From positions 1 through 64,000 of IMG/VR virus record IMGVR_UViG_3300022602_000031: a stretch of DNA of 64,000 bases. One strand, written 5' to 3'. The notes under the pieces were generated by a model. The model was not told the DNA's origin, made no database searches, and worked only from the letters and a program-made list of their open reading frames with translations. The stretch is from a virus. Positions 42,967-51,879 of this stretch are shown in pieces (position 1 is the first letter of the stretch; each line of letters starts with the position of its first letter). The position numbers and the translations under genes were made by a program.

Positions 42967-44498
42967 TATAATATTGCCCCTGCTATTGCGGCTGCAATGG
43001 CCACTTTACTTGGGTCTGGACGAGTTTTATAATCATCTTTGGTCCAAGGTTCGTGTGTTGGCACCAGTGTACATACACTTTGTAATACACCTTCGTTGAT
43101 GGCCCATCCTTTACTACCATCGTTGACTACGTCTTGGTGCGGACTAGTAACTATGTCAAGTGCTGGCGGCACCGGAATTGGCAAATACGGGCTATTTAAT
43201 AGTATAGTAGCGCCGTTAATTCTAGTACTTATTAATGAACTTAAATTTAAAATACCATTGGCACCTACGTTCATTACACCAGAGCCAATATTCATCATAA
43301 CTGTACTTCTAATAGATGCTGTTGTAACGGCTTTAATTTGTAGACTACCAGCACTTTGAATAGTAACATTATTGGATAGTCCCGACAATGCTCCACCTTG
43401 TGTGCCAGGTGCGCCACTGCTTTTTGCTGTGATGTTTACAGCGGCACCTTGTATGTTTACAGCACTATCGCTGTGCATATTAATTGGGCCACTGCTACGT
43501 AAGTTAAAGCCAGCGGCGCCATAGATATTGATTGATCCATCTGGACTAAATTCTAACCATTGATTACCACTGGCACTACCAATATAAAGTACGCCAGTTT
43601 TAAATGTGCCTTGATCATTGCTAAACTCAACGCTGTCATTCATTAGTATTTGATGCCCGGCACTGGTACGCAAACGTATTAGCTGATCGTTGCCGTCCTT
43701 GTCGCCATCGTCCATGACAAACTGATGACCGCCTTTACGGAATATTACTAAGTCAGGATTGTTAGGGATTTGATCTCCAGGCGTGCCTTTGGCTCCCGGT
43801 GTACTAATACCATATACATTACTTGGAGATTCGCGAAGGCTACTAGAACTAATTGCGCCGCGAACAGGATCTCTTTCTAGTCCTTGTGCTATTAGTTTTC
43901 CTGTTTGATATTCGTGTGGGAATCGTTTTGTTGTAACTAGGCCATCGGCAGTTTGTGCGTTAGTATCTTTTGACGAATACTCAATTACCGGAGTAAGTGT
44001 ATCTCCTGTCAACATTGATCCCAGTTGATCGCTTGGTGCTAGAGTATTATTTTGTCCGCCAATGTTACGTGCGATACCCGGAACCATATGATGGCTACCG
44101 CTGTCATAGACACAGGCAAACCAATAACCACGATTAATATCGCCAGCGGCAAACGTGACCAATACTTTATTCCCAATGTCTGGCGGCACAAACCACATAC
44201 CGTAGCTTTGTCCGGCTGTTACTGGACTGTCAGGAGTTGATTGTGTATCTGTTCCGTAGGTTGTTCCATAAAACGGACTTGCGTAACTAACTGGAACACC
44301 ATCGTCAGGCATTTCGTCTTGAGCACCCCAGTCTGGAATATAGACTTTTAGGCCGCCCATACGGCTGCCTTTAATGTGGCTAACCACTGTGCCTACATAC
44401 GGCCCAGCATCACGTACAAATCCTGATTTTTTATCGTTTGATATAGCATTAGGACCAGTACCAAATGTTGGTTTGAGATTATTTGTTCTATCCGTCAT
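42966..44498 (-). CDS. gp5: Baseplate hub/spike protein gp5, 510 aa
   Basis: The N-terminal ~170 residues form an OB-fold domain typical of gp5/VgrG: GPYVGTVVSHIKGSRMGGLK, YGMWFVPPDIGNKVLVTFAAGD and GYWFACVYDS. The C-terminal half (INMHSDSAVNIQGAAVNIT and related hydrophobic/polar alternation) is the triple-stranded beta-helix needle that pierces the outer membrane. Unlike T4 gp5, I see no lysozyme domain between the two. The gene lies between a hub candidate and the small lysozyme-like gene, consistent with the central spike. Confidence 0.86.
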   Translation of the reverse strand: MTDRTNNLKPTFGTGPNAISNDKKSGFVRDAGPYVGTVVSHIKGSRMGGLKVYIPDWGAQDEMPDDGVPVSYASPFYGTTYGTDTQSTPDSPVTAGQSYGMWFVPPDIGNKVLVTFAAGDINRGYWFACVYDSGSHHMVPGIARNIGGQNNTLAPSDQLGSMLTGDTLTPVIEYSSKDTNAQTADGLVTTKRFPHEYQTGKLIAQGLERDPVRGAISSSSLRESPSNVYGISTPGAKGTPGDQIPNNPDLVIFRKGGHQFVMDDGDKDGNDQLIRLRTSAGHQILMNDSVEFSNDQGTFKTGVLYIGSASGNQWLEFSPDGSINIYGAAGFNLRSSGPINMHSDSAVNIQGAAVNITAKSSGAPGTQGGALSGLSNNVTIQSAGSLQIKAVTTASIRSTVMMNIGSGVMNVGANGILNLSSLISTRINGATILLNSPYLPIPVPPALDIVTSPHQDVVNDGSKGWAINEGVLQSVCTLVPTHEPWTKDDYKTRPDPSKVAIAAAIAGAIL

Positions 44499-44511
44499 AA
44501 TTGATTATTCT

Positions 44512-46740
44512 CTATGTTCGTGCGTTGACACCTACTCCGTCAGTGCCTGCAGCCGACGGACCAGTAGTTAATTGTAGTGACGTAGGCACCAACGACAATT
44601 GAGGGGTTAGTTGTTGCGTACCCAATAGATTACTTGTGCTGGCATTTGTTGCGTTATTTACTATTGCTATTGTCGGCTGATTTGGAACTACCGTGGGAGT
44701 ATTAGTAGTAGAACTAATATTAGTACCACCAGTTTTAATAGTATTGTTGTTATTTGTGTTAACTGGATCTCTTGCCGAATCAACTAAAGATTTTTGATAT
44801 TTTCTAAAAGCATCCATTAACTTACTATTACTATAACGAGTCATTCTAATAACTTGTTCAAATTTACCATTGGCAAAATTACTTTTAACTGTTAGTATTC
44901 TATACTGACCATCAAATGTGCTGGGTCTAGTGCCCGGGGGTGGATAAATGTTACCTTGGTTACTAATATCAATATCGTTGTCAAGAGGACTGTTGATAGT
45001 TAACCGACAAACTACATCTCCATCGTCCATTCTAATAAATCCATATTTGTTACAAAAATCGGCCTGGCTTAAACTAGCATCTGTTTCTGCGCCACTATTT
45101 GGAGAAACATATAACCAATCGTCTTGTTTTAACAAGGTAGGGTCGCCGACAATTCGCATTTCAACGTACAACATATCCCCGTTAAGACGAGTATACAAAC
45201 TCGACATCACATCTAATCCTACCTGCGCTGCCGGGTTGGCAATGTTAGTAAAACCTTGTGTTAGCGTTGGTCTATTAACCTGTGGCAAATATTTCATTGG
45301 TGTATCATTACCGATTGTACCGAGCTGTGGGAAAAGTTGACTAACAAATCCTTGTGTTAATAATATGTCAGGACTATTAGTTGCTAATATATCTTTTAGT
45401 GTAACCCCTGTTGGCAGTTGACTAGCAAACTGGTTGGTAAATGACAGCACAGGAACAAAAAATGTACTGTCAAAATTCATTTTAAGTTCAACAATGTCTT
45501 TATTTTGGCCAGTATAGATATATTGATAATTTTTAACAGTATAGTCGTAGCTGTCTTTGAGTTGCGTGGTTCTTGGATGGTTAGTATTAAAACTTGTAAA
45601 TTTTTTAATAATAAAAGTAATATCTTTAGCTCGGTTACCTAACACCGGATCAAAAGCATCAACTGTTCCAGCATTGGGATCAGTGCTTAATATTTCTGCT
45701 GTTGATTTAAATCCTTTGTATTCTAACAACGTTTGAATTTTAAATGTATTAAGCAGTTGTGACTGATCAGTTTTGCTTGGATCTTTACCAAGCAGGCCAA
45801 GTTGATCCTGCATCCATTGGCTTTGTGCTAATACTTTAAATAAGATGTCTACGAGGTTTGTGCCAGCTGGTATAGTAAATTTCTTAGAATTAACATCTAA
45901 TGTTGTTTTAGTAGAATTAATTTCTGACAGCGGAGTGTTGTTGGAAGTTATTAATTTACTGCTGGCTATATCATCTTTAGGATCTGAAAAAGGAAAGGCA
46001 AATTTTAATCGGCTAGCATACGTTTGCGTTTTTTTTACTTCAACCAAATAAATTAACGCCGCGTTCCATTGTTTAGTTAGGTCATCAAAAAATTCTTTAA
46101 CTGTTGACGCCTGCACGGTAAAAATTTTAGGAGTTGCTATTGCACCTTGGTCGTATGCTTCGTGGCCCGATGCGGAAAACGATATAGTATATTGCGTTCC
46201 TTTATCGGTTAATTCAATTTTCATTTGAAGTAATCGTATAGGAAATCTTTTTCTGTATAACTTACTAGTCGATACCGGAATTGGATTTCCTTTTTCATCA
46301 AACCCAGTAAAGTCAACCTGTAGCATATATGGTCGATCTTGATAGTTTTTAAATGTTCCTGTTGCTGGATCAAAACTAGCACTAAGGAGAGTGTCAACTA
46401 GGCTAATACCATATGGTTCAACAATTATCATTTTACCATGTGTTATATTTCCGCTTTTGCTAGTGGCATTAAGACCAATGGTATTTTCCATTTCAACTTC
46501 TGTGATGTAGTAGTTAAGCCCAGCGGTACTAGGCAGTCTTTTATTGGCGTAAACTCCGCCGTCCTCGGCTAAAACATAACTGTTAGGCAAAAGTGCTGTT
46601 GCGCCAGCGCCAGGACTACGAGCATTTACTAGGTTATTGTAATCTGCTACGTCAAGCCACCAAAGACTAAAAGAATAAGTCCAGGTTGGAAACTGATGTA
46701 ACGGATTATCAATTGGTGTTGTTTTTGTTGGGTCAGCCAC
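44512..46740 (-). CDS. Candidate baseplate hub protein (gp27/gpD position), 742 aa
   Basis: No motif gives a firm name. It precedes gp5, where a hub partner is expected. The N-terminal region (FSLWWLDVADYNNLV, MENTIGLNATSKSGN, LLQMKIELTDKGTQYTISFS) is beta-rich, and the centre holds a LysM-like stretch TIPAGTNLVDILFKVLAQS. The last ~90 residues are a Thr/Asn-rich low-complexity tail. A gp27-type trimer joining spike and tube is the best guess. The start is a GTG at 46740, three nt after gp53, relying on translational coupling because no clear ribosome-binding site is seen. Confidence 0.5.
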   Translation of the reverse strand: MADPTKTTPIDNPLHQFPTWTYSFSLWWLDVADYNNLVNARSPGAGATALLPNSYVLAEDGGVYANKRLPSTAGLNYYITEVEMENTIGLNATSKSGNITHGKMIIVEPYGISLVDTLLSASFDPATGTFKNYQDRPYMLQVDFTGFDEKGNPIPVSTSKLYRKRFPIRLLQMKIELTDKGTQYTISFSASGHEAYDQGAIATPKIFTVQASTVKEFFDDLTKQWNAALIYLVEVKKTQTYASRLKFAFPFSDPKDDIASSKLITSNNTPLSEINSTKTTLDVNSKKFTIPAGTNLVDILFKVLAQSQWMQDQLGLLGKDPSKTDQSQLLNTFKIQTLLEYKGFKSTAEILSTDPNAGTVDAFDPVLGNRAKDITFIIKKFTSFNTNHPRTTQLKDSYDYTVKNYQYIYTGQNKDIVELKMNFDSTFFVPVLSFTNQFASQLPTGVTLKDILATNSPDILLTQGFVSQLFPQLGTIGNDTPMKYLPQVNRPTLTQGFTNIANPAAQVGLDVMSSLYTRLNGDMLYVEMRIVGDPTLLKQDDWLYVSPNSGAETDASLSQADFCNKYGFIRMDDGDVVCRLTINSPLDNDIDISNQGNIYPPPGTRPSTFDGQYRILTVKSNFANGKFEQVIRMTRYSNSKLMDAFRKYQKSLVDSARDPVNTNNNNTIKTGGTNISSTTNTPTVVPNQPTIAIVNNATNASTSNLLGTQQLTPQLSLVPTSLQLTTGPSAAGTDGVGVNART

Positions 46741-46743
46741 GGC

Positions 46744-47046
46744 TTAATGTCCGATTGATGTAAGTATTGCGGATTTTGGAGGTAGAATTATAATTTTTGG
46801 TGCTACAAAATCAAAAGTAGGATCTTTAAGAACATCGGGATTGCGTACAGCAAATACCCACCAAAATGCCGAGTCGGCATAAAGGTCGTGTGCTAATAGA
46901 TCCGGTCTATAATTGTAGGGAGGATCAATTTGATACACTTTATCAGCTATGTCAGGTTGAATGTATTTGCCAGACCAGGTATCTAAAAATTGTCCCCATA
47001 GTTGTGTTCCTGCGTAGGGACTAGTAGAGTTATATGTTACTGACAT
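46744..47046 (-). CDS. gp53: Baseplate wedge protein gp53, 100 aa
   Basis: YNYRPDLLAHDLYADSAFWW followed by VFAVRNPDVL is the signature of gp53-type wedge proteins (a LysM-like fold in baseplates). It is shorter than T4 gp53 (196 residues), like marine relatives. It completes the wedge with gp6 and gp25 and helps wedges bind the hub. Its ATG overlaps the upstream stop as TAATG, and three nt separate it from the next gene. Confidence 0.85.
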   Translation of the reverse strand: MSVTYNSTSPYAGTQLWGQFLDTWSGKYIQPDIADKVYQIDPPYNYRPDLLAHDLYADSAFWWVFAVRNPDVLKDPTFDFVAPKIIILPPKSAILTSIGH

Positions 47047-48041
47047 TATAAGAAACCTCCAACTGGTGGGGTTGTAACAACCTGGGTACCTCGCGTAGCT
47101 CCAAATGCGCTAGCAGGTCTGCCTAGACCAACCTGATTAATTAGTGCGCCATTGGCAAAGTCTTGTAGACTGAAGCTTTGGCTTTGTGATACACGACTGT
47201 ATACTGGCTGTACTGTTACTGTTACTGTGCTTGATGTTGGCAAGCGTGTGCTGGTTTTTCTTGGATTCTGTATAGCTGGGTAATAGGTAAACCCTGGTTC
47301 TGATACATCCATATAGTCAACGTCGCTAGGCATAGTATGACTAAAACTAGTTACTACTACAGGAACGTTGGGCAAGTAGTACTGGCCATACCCATTGAGA
47401 TACAGTATTGGCGGAGGATTACCGGCGGCTGGATTTTGATCTGCTCCAAAAAACATTTTTGTTGCCGCTCTTAAAAAATAAATTGTTGCTAGTAAATACT
47501 GGCCTTCAGTTAAATTTTGTACAGTAAATTCGCCAGCAATAGTAATAGCACTAACTTCACTGTTATTATAAAAATAACTAGCATAGTTTGTATGTGTTAA
47601 TTTTTGTGATTCGTAATTGGCAGTATGTGTAACGCTAAGTGTCGGAGTATAAGGAAATACTACCCCAATTCGTTGTTGTGCTGTGGTTTGCCCGCCAAGG
47701 CCTCCGGGCAATAAACTACCTACTACTGCGGTACCAGCATTGTCAGCACCGCCGCCTGCGCCAAATATCTCGCCCGACTGTTTCAATGGGGTTAGTAGAG
47801 TGTTGTTTGGATCGTTGTAAAAATAGTTAGCATAGTTAGGTAGTGTTAGTCTAACACGCCAATCTTCGGCAGCATCTGGATAAGAAATTTTAACCGACGG
47901 AGATTTTGAACCTGTAGCTTTTCCGTATAAAGTTGACAGATTGTCTCGTGTGGCCGCCTGACTAAACCCAAAAGGTTGTGTAAGAGCGTTAGCAATAGAG
48001 CCCGACATATTACTTGCTGAAGGATTAGATAGTATTGGCAT
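47046..48041 (-). CDS. Candidate tail-tube initiator / baseplate cap protein (gp48/gp54-like), 331 aa
   Basis: A tube-like segment, IGVVFPYTPTLSVTHTANYE then TNYASYFYNNSEVSAITIAG and LATIYFLRAATKMFFG, resembles proteins that form the first ring of the tail tube. Other parts are Gly/Thr/Ser-rich and flexible. By position it opens the baseplate operon. T4 uses gp48 and gp54 for this role; I cannot tell which is nearer. Its ATG coincides with the predicted +1 of a late promoter, so the mRNA may be leaderless. Confidence 0.48.
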   Translation of the reverse strand: MPILSNPSASNMSGSIANALTQPFGFSQAATRDNLSTLYGKATGSKSPSVKISYPDAAEDWRVRLTLPNYANYFYNDPNNTLLTPLKQSGEIFGAGGGADNAGTAVVGSLLPGGLGGQTTAQQRIGVVFPYTPTLSVTHTANYESQKLTHTNYASYFYNNSEVSAITIAGEFTVQNLTEGQYLLATIYFLRAATKMFFGADQNPAAGNPPPILYLNGYGQYYLPNVPVVVTSFSHTMPSDVDYMDVSEPGFTYYPAIQNPRKTSTRLPTSSTVTVTVQPVYSRVSQSQSFSLQDFANGALINQVGLGRPASAFGATRGTQVVTTPPVGGFL

Positions 48042-48046
48042 ATGAG

Positions 48047-48054
48047 TATTTATC
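48047..48054 (-). promoter_or_regulatory. T4-type late promoter GATAAATA at the head of the baseplate operon
   Basis: GATAAATA on the minus strand, five bases before the ATG at 48041. T4 late spacing places +1 exactly on the A of the start codon. Confidence 0.65.
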
Positions 48055-48098
48055 GGCTAGAATAAACGGCCCAGATAAAGACACTTATTTAGAAAAGG

Positions 48099-48127
48099 TT
48101 GACCTTGGCTATTAAATATGTTAGTAT
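48099..48127 (+). promoter_or_regulatory. Sigma70-type promoter for gp55
   Basis: TTGACC (48099-48104), a 17-nt spacer and TAGTAT (48122-48127). It would start RNA near 48134, upstream of AAGGA (48144-48147 region) and the GTG start of gp55. It shares the 113-nt divergent gap with the late promoter on the other strand. Confidence 0.6.
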
Positions 48128-48154
48128 GTGCTTACTTTTATAAAGGACTAAGAG

Positions 48155-49039
48155 GTGCGCCATAATTATCTTAACAACAAAGACATTCTAAAAGAGATTC
48201 ACAAAAGCAAAAATACTTACTGTTACTATCAAAAACCCGAATACGGTGATTATGATATGATTCTTCCAGACGTAAGTAAAATTAATAAAAAGAACATTAA
48301 AGAAGCTAGACAAAACAGAGCAGACCGTTTAACTAAACTGGCACACGAAGCAGATTTAGCCGAAACAGGAGTTAAACGCAAATTAGATGAATTTGAAGTT
48401 AAGCTCAAAGATGTTCCGGACACCGATGTAGTATTCCGTGTAATGACCTGGGCTCATATACCAGTCGATGATGCCAAAAGCCGTAAGGCCGCTATCAAGC
48501 AAATGGAAGAAGATGGCGTACCACATTCCGAATACGACGACGATACCGAGATTGATATTTCCGGTAGTACTAAGTATGTTAAAGTAAATTTCCCACCATT
48601 TGAACACTACAAAGTTGACGAAACAGGCACACCAGTTTGTGTAGGACGTAGCCACTGGCAGGGTGGATTAAAAACTGGTAAATTTAATCGTGAGCACGGG
48701 AAAATGACTCCTAAGCTGGCTCATATGTTTATTAAGCTGTGTGAGCGGTATGCCACTCGCAGTAACTGGAGAGGATATACCTACAATGACGAAATGCGCT
48801 CACAGGCCTTGCTACAGCTCAGTCAAATTGGACTACAATTCGATGAATCAAAATCACAAAACCCTTTTGCTTATTATACTGCCGCTATTACTAATAGTTT
48901 TACTCGAGTACTTAATATTGAGAAGCGTAACCAGAATTTACGAGATGATATTTTAGAAATGAATAACCTAACACCTAGTTATACACGCCAGGGTATGGGC
49001 GCCGGACCAACATCATCCGAATCACATTATGATGAGTAA
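48155..49039 (+). CDS. gp55: Late-transcription sigma factor gp55, 294 aa
   Basis: The C-terminal part has ATRSNWRGYTYNDEMRSQAL, FDESKSQNPFAYYTAAITNS and FTRVLNIEKRNQNLRDDIL, the conserved core of T4-like gp55, which directs host RNA polymerase to TATAAATA promoters. The N-terminal extension (about 170 residues, with KKNIKEARQNRADRL and HWQGGLKTGKFNREHG) makes it longer than T4 gp55 (185). The start is a GTG preceded by AAAGGA seven nt upstream. It is the first gene of the operon gp55-gp47-gp46, and its presence explains the late promoters in this window. Confidence 0.88.
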   Translation: MRHNYLNNKDILKEIHKSKNTYCYYQKPEYGDYDMILPDVSKINKKNIKEARQNRADRLTKLAHEADLAETGVKRKLDEFEVKLKDVPDTDVVFRVMTWAHIPVDDAKSRKAAIKQMEEDGVPHSEYDDDTEIDISGSTKYVKVNFPPFEHYKVDETGTPVCVGRSHWQGGLKTGKFNREHGKMTPKLAHMFIKLCERYATRSNWRGYTYNDEMRSQALLQLSQIGLQFDESKSQNPFAYYTAAITNSFTRVLNIEKRNQNLRDDILEMNNLTPSYTRQGMGAGPTSSESHYDE

Positions 49040-49047
49040 ATAAGTCT

Positions 49048-49076
49048 TTGACTTTACTCATTTAATTCTCTATAGT
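49048..49076 (+). promoter_or_regulatory. Sigma70-type promoter upstream of gp47
   Basis: TTGACT (49048-49053), 17-nt spacer, TATAGT (49071-49076). It ends only eight bases before the gp47 ATG (49085), so its RNA would be nearly leaderless. Confidence 0.55.
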
Positions 49077-49084
49077 AAGCTACT

Positions 49085-50101
49085 ATGACGAACCTTTTTA
49101 AGAAGGCGGCTATGTTTACTGACATCCATTTTGGATTAAAGTCTAATAGTACGCTACACAATGAAGACTGTTTAAATTTTGTAAAGTGGGCAACTGCCAA
49201 GGCCAAAGAGGAAGGATGCGACACCTGTTTGTTTTTGGGTGATTGGCATAACAATCGTGCCAGCATCAACATCCTTACCTTACAATACAGTCTACAAGCA
49301 CTGGAGCACTTAAATGCGAACTTTGATCAAACATACTTTATTCCAGGTAACCATGATTTGTACTATCGCGATAAGCGTGATGTACAAAGTGTGGAGTGGG
49401 CCAAACACCTTACTAACATCCATATTTGTAACGATTGGACTACTATCGGCGACGTCACTATTGCTCCGTGGCTTGTTGGCGACGACTTCAAACGATTAAG
49501 AAAATTAAAAGGCAAGTATATGTTTGGGCACTTTGAGTTGCCTGGATACCTAATGAATGCCATGGTTGCTATGCCCGAGCACGGCGAACTACGCGGTGAT
49601 GATATGCAGGGCTTTGAGCACGTGTTTACTGGACATTTCCACAAACGTCAAACACAGCGTAACATTACATATATTGGTAATTGTTTTCCGCACAACTATG
49701 CCGATGCTGGTGATGATGAACGTGGACTTACTATATTAGAGTGGGGTCAAGATCCAGTGTATATTGCTTGGCCCGATCAACCCAAGTATCGTGTATTTGG
49801 TTTAAAAGATCTACTAACGCACACAGAAGTTATGCTTAAACCCAATATGCACGTTCGTGTTAATTTGGACGTAGATATCAGCTACGAAGAAGCCACTTTT
49901 ATTAAAGAAACTTTTGTTCCGCAGTATAATTTACGTGAGCTTACACTTATTCCTGCCAAAGTCACAGACTTAACCGACTACGAAATACAAGGCAATATAG
50001 AGTTCGAAAGTGTAGATCAAATTGTCTATGGACAACTAAGCAGTATCGAATCGGAGCAGTTTAATAAAAACCTATTACTGGACATTTATAAAAATCTCTA
50101 A
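49085..50101 (+). CDS. gp47: Recombination nuclease subunit gp47 (SbcD/Mre11-like), 338 aa
   Basis: The metallophosphoesterase motifs appear in order: FTDIHFG (Asp13, His15), FLGDWHNN, IPGNHD and MFGHFE / FTGHFHKR. These bind two Mn ions. With gp46 it forms the complex that resects DNA ends for recombination-dependent replication. The length matches T4 gp47 (339). A second ATG nine codons in (49112) has a better AAGAAGG ribosome-binding site, but starting there would remove most of the first beta strand. The stop overlaps the gp46 ATG (TAATG). Confidence 0.95.
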   Translation: MTNLFKKAAMFTDIHFGLKSNSTLHNEDCLNFVKWATAKAKEEGCDTCLFLGDWHNNRASINILTLQYSLQALEHLNANFDQTYFIPGNHDLYYRDKRDVQSVEWAKHLTNIHICNDWTTIGDVTIAPWLVGDDFKRLRKLKGKYMFGHFELPGYLMNAMVAMPEHGELRGDDMQGFEHVFTGHFHKRQTQRNITYIGNCFPHNYADAGDDERGLTILEWGQDPVYIAWPDQPKYRVFGLKDLLTHTEVMLKPNMHVRVNLDVDISYEEATFIKETFVPQYNLRELTLIPAKVTDLTDYEIQGNIEFESVDQIVYGQLSSIESEQFNKNLLLDIYKNL

Positions 50102-51879
50102 TGTTTAAAATAAAAACACTCACAGTTAAAAACTTTATGAGCGTGGGTAATATTACTCAGGCTGTAGATTTTGATCGTCGAGACCTAACATTGGTCTTGG
50201 GCGAAAACTTGGACCTAGGAGGAGACGACTCGGGCGCACGTAATGGTACAGGTAAAACAACCATTATCAATGCTCTTAGTTTTGCCATGTACGGCAATGC
50301 CTTGACTAACATTAAAAAAGATAACTTAATTAATAAGACCAACAGCAAAGGCCTAATGGTCACTATTGATTTTGAAAAGGATGGCGAAACATATAGAATT
50401 GAGCGTGGGCGTAAGCCTAACGTAATGAAGTTCTTTGTAGGCGATCAAGAAAAAGAAATTACAGACGATGCCCAAGGTGATTCAAGAGAAACACAGCAAG
50501 AAATAGAACGTATGCTGGGTATGAGTCACGATATGTTCAAACATATTGTAGCTCTAAACACTTATACAGAACCGTTCTTGTCATTAAAAGCCAATGATCA
50601 ACGTACTATTATTGAACAACTGTTGGGTATTACACTACTAAGTGAAAAAGCTGATCGTTTAAAAGAAACAGCAAAAGCCACTAAAGAAGCTATTACAGCC
50701 GAAGAGTTTCGTATCAAAGCTGTAGGCGATGCTAACAAACGTATTGAAGAACAAATAGAATCATTAAAACGTCGGCAAACGCAGTGGACTACGAAACATG
50801 AAGAAGAGATTAAGAAACTACAGACGGGAATTGAAGAGCTTCAGAAAATCGACATCGAGGCCGAGATTCAGGCACACCAAGCGTTTAAAACCTGGGATCA
50901 AACTCGAAAGGATATCAATGAATTATCGTCGGCGATTAGTCGGACGAAAATGGATCTTGTTCGGGAAGAGAAAACTATTGCAAAGATATCTACAGAACTC
51001 GTTTCGCTGGAAAATCATACGTGCCATACCTGCGGTCAAGAGTTCCATGACGAAAAGCACCAACAAGTATTGGGACAGAAGCAGAGAGACTTATCAACAG
51101 CACAAGAAAATCAGAGAACCCATGCTGCCACACTGGCTGAATTACAGTCTGCTCACGATGGGTTGGGCAAACTAGGCCCACGTCCAGAAACATTCTACGA
51201 TCGAGAGTCAGATGCTATTCATCACCAGGCCACAGTTGATAATTTAATTCAACAATTAGCAACTAAGTCAGCAGAAGTAGATCCCTACACAGAACAAATT
51301 GCCGAAATGAGCGAGCAGGGCATTGAAGAGATTACCTATGATGTCATGAACGAATTAACTAATCTGCGTGATCATCAAGAGTTCCTACTTAAACTGTTGA
51401 CTAATAAAGATTCGTTTATTCGTAAACGTATTATTGATCAAAATTTAAGTTATCTAAATGCTCGCCTTGGGCAGTACTTAGATCGTATTGGTTTACCGCA
51501 TACTGTTAAATTCCTAAATGACCTTAGTGTAGAAATCACCGAGTTAGGGCGTGATTTAGATTTTGATAACCTAAGCCGCGGAGAACGCAATCGTTTAATT
51601 TTATCATTAAGCTGGGCATTCCGCGATGTTTGGGAAAGCCTGTATCAACCTATTAACCTGTTATTCATTGATGAGTTAGTTGACTCAGGTATGGATAGTT
51701 CGGGTGTAGAAAACGCACTATCTATACTAAAGAAAATGTCAAGGGACAGTAACAAGAGTGTTTGGTTAGTGTCGCACAAGGATGAATTGTCGGGTCGGGT
51801 AAACAACACCTTACACGTAGTTAAAGAAAATGGATATACAAGTTACAACACCGACGTCGAGATTACTGAGTCATCGTAG
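50101..51879 (+). CDS. gp46: Recombination nuclease subunit gp46 (SbcC/Rad50-like ATPase), 592 aa
   Basis: Walker A GARNGTGKTT (Lys52), a zinc hook CHTC (Cys308, Cys311) between two long coiled-coil arms (residues ~175-300 and ~315-430), the ABC signature LSRGERNR (near 491) and Walker B LLFIDE (Asp524, Glu525) are all present. This is a complete Rad50-type subunit, close to T4 gp46 (560). It works with gp47. The last 50 nt overlap the next radical-SAM gene in another frame. Confidence 0.95.
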   Translation: MFKIKTLTVKNFMSVGNITQAVDFDRRDLTLVLGENLDLGGDDSGARNGTGKTTIINALSFAMYGNALTNIKKDNLINKTNSKGLMVTIDFEKDGETYRIERGRKPNVMKFFVGDQEKEITDDAQGDSRETQQEIERMLGMSHDMFKHIVALNTYTEPFLSLKANDQRTIIEQLLGITLLSEKADRLKETAKATKEAITAEEFRIKAVGDANKRIEEQIESLKRRQTQWTTKHEEEIKKLQTGIEELQKIDIEAEIQAHQAFKTWDQTRKDINELSSAISRTKMDLVREEKTIAKISTELVSLENHTCHTCGQEFHDEKHQQVLGQKQRDLSTAQENQRTHAATLAELQSAHDGLGKLGPRPETFYDRESDAIHHQATVDNLIQQLATKSAEVDPYTEQIAEMSEQGIEEITYDVMNELTNLRDHQEFLLKLLTNKDSFIRKRIIDQNLSYLNARLGQYLDRIGLPHTVKFLNDLSVEITELGRDLDFDNLSRGERNRLILSLSWAFRDVWESLYQPINLLFIDELVDSGMDSSGVENALSILKKMSRDSNKSVWLVSHKDELSGRVNNTLHVVKENGYTSYNTDVEITESS

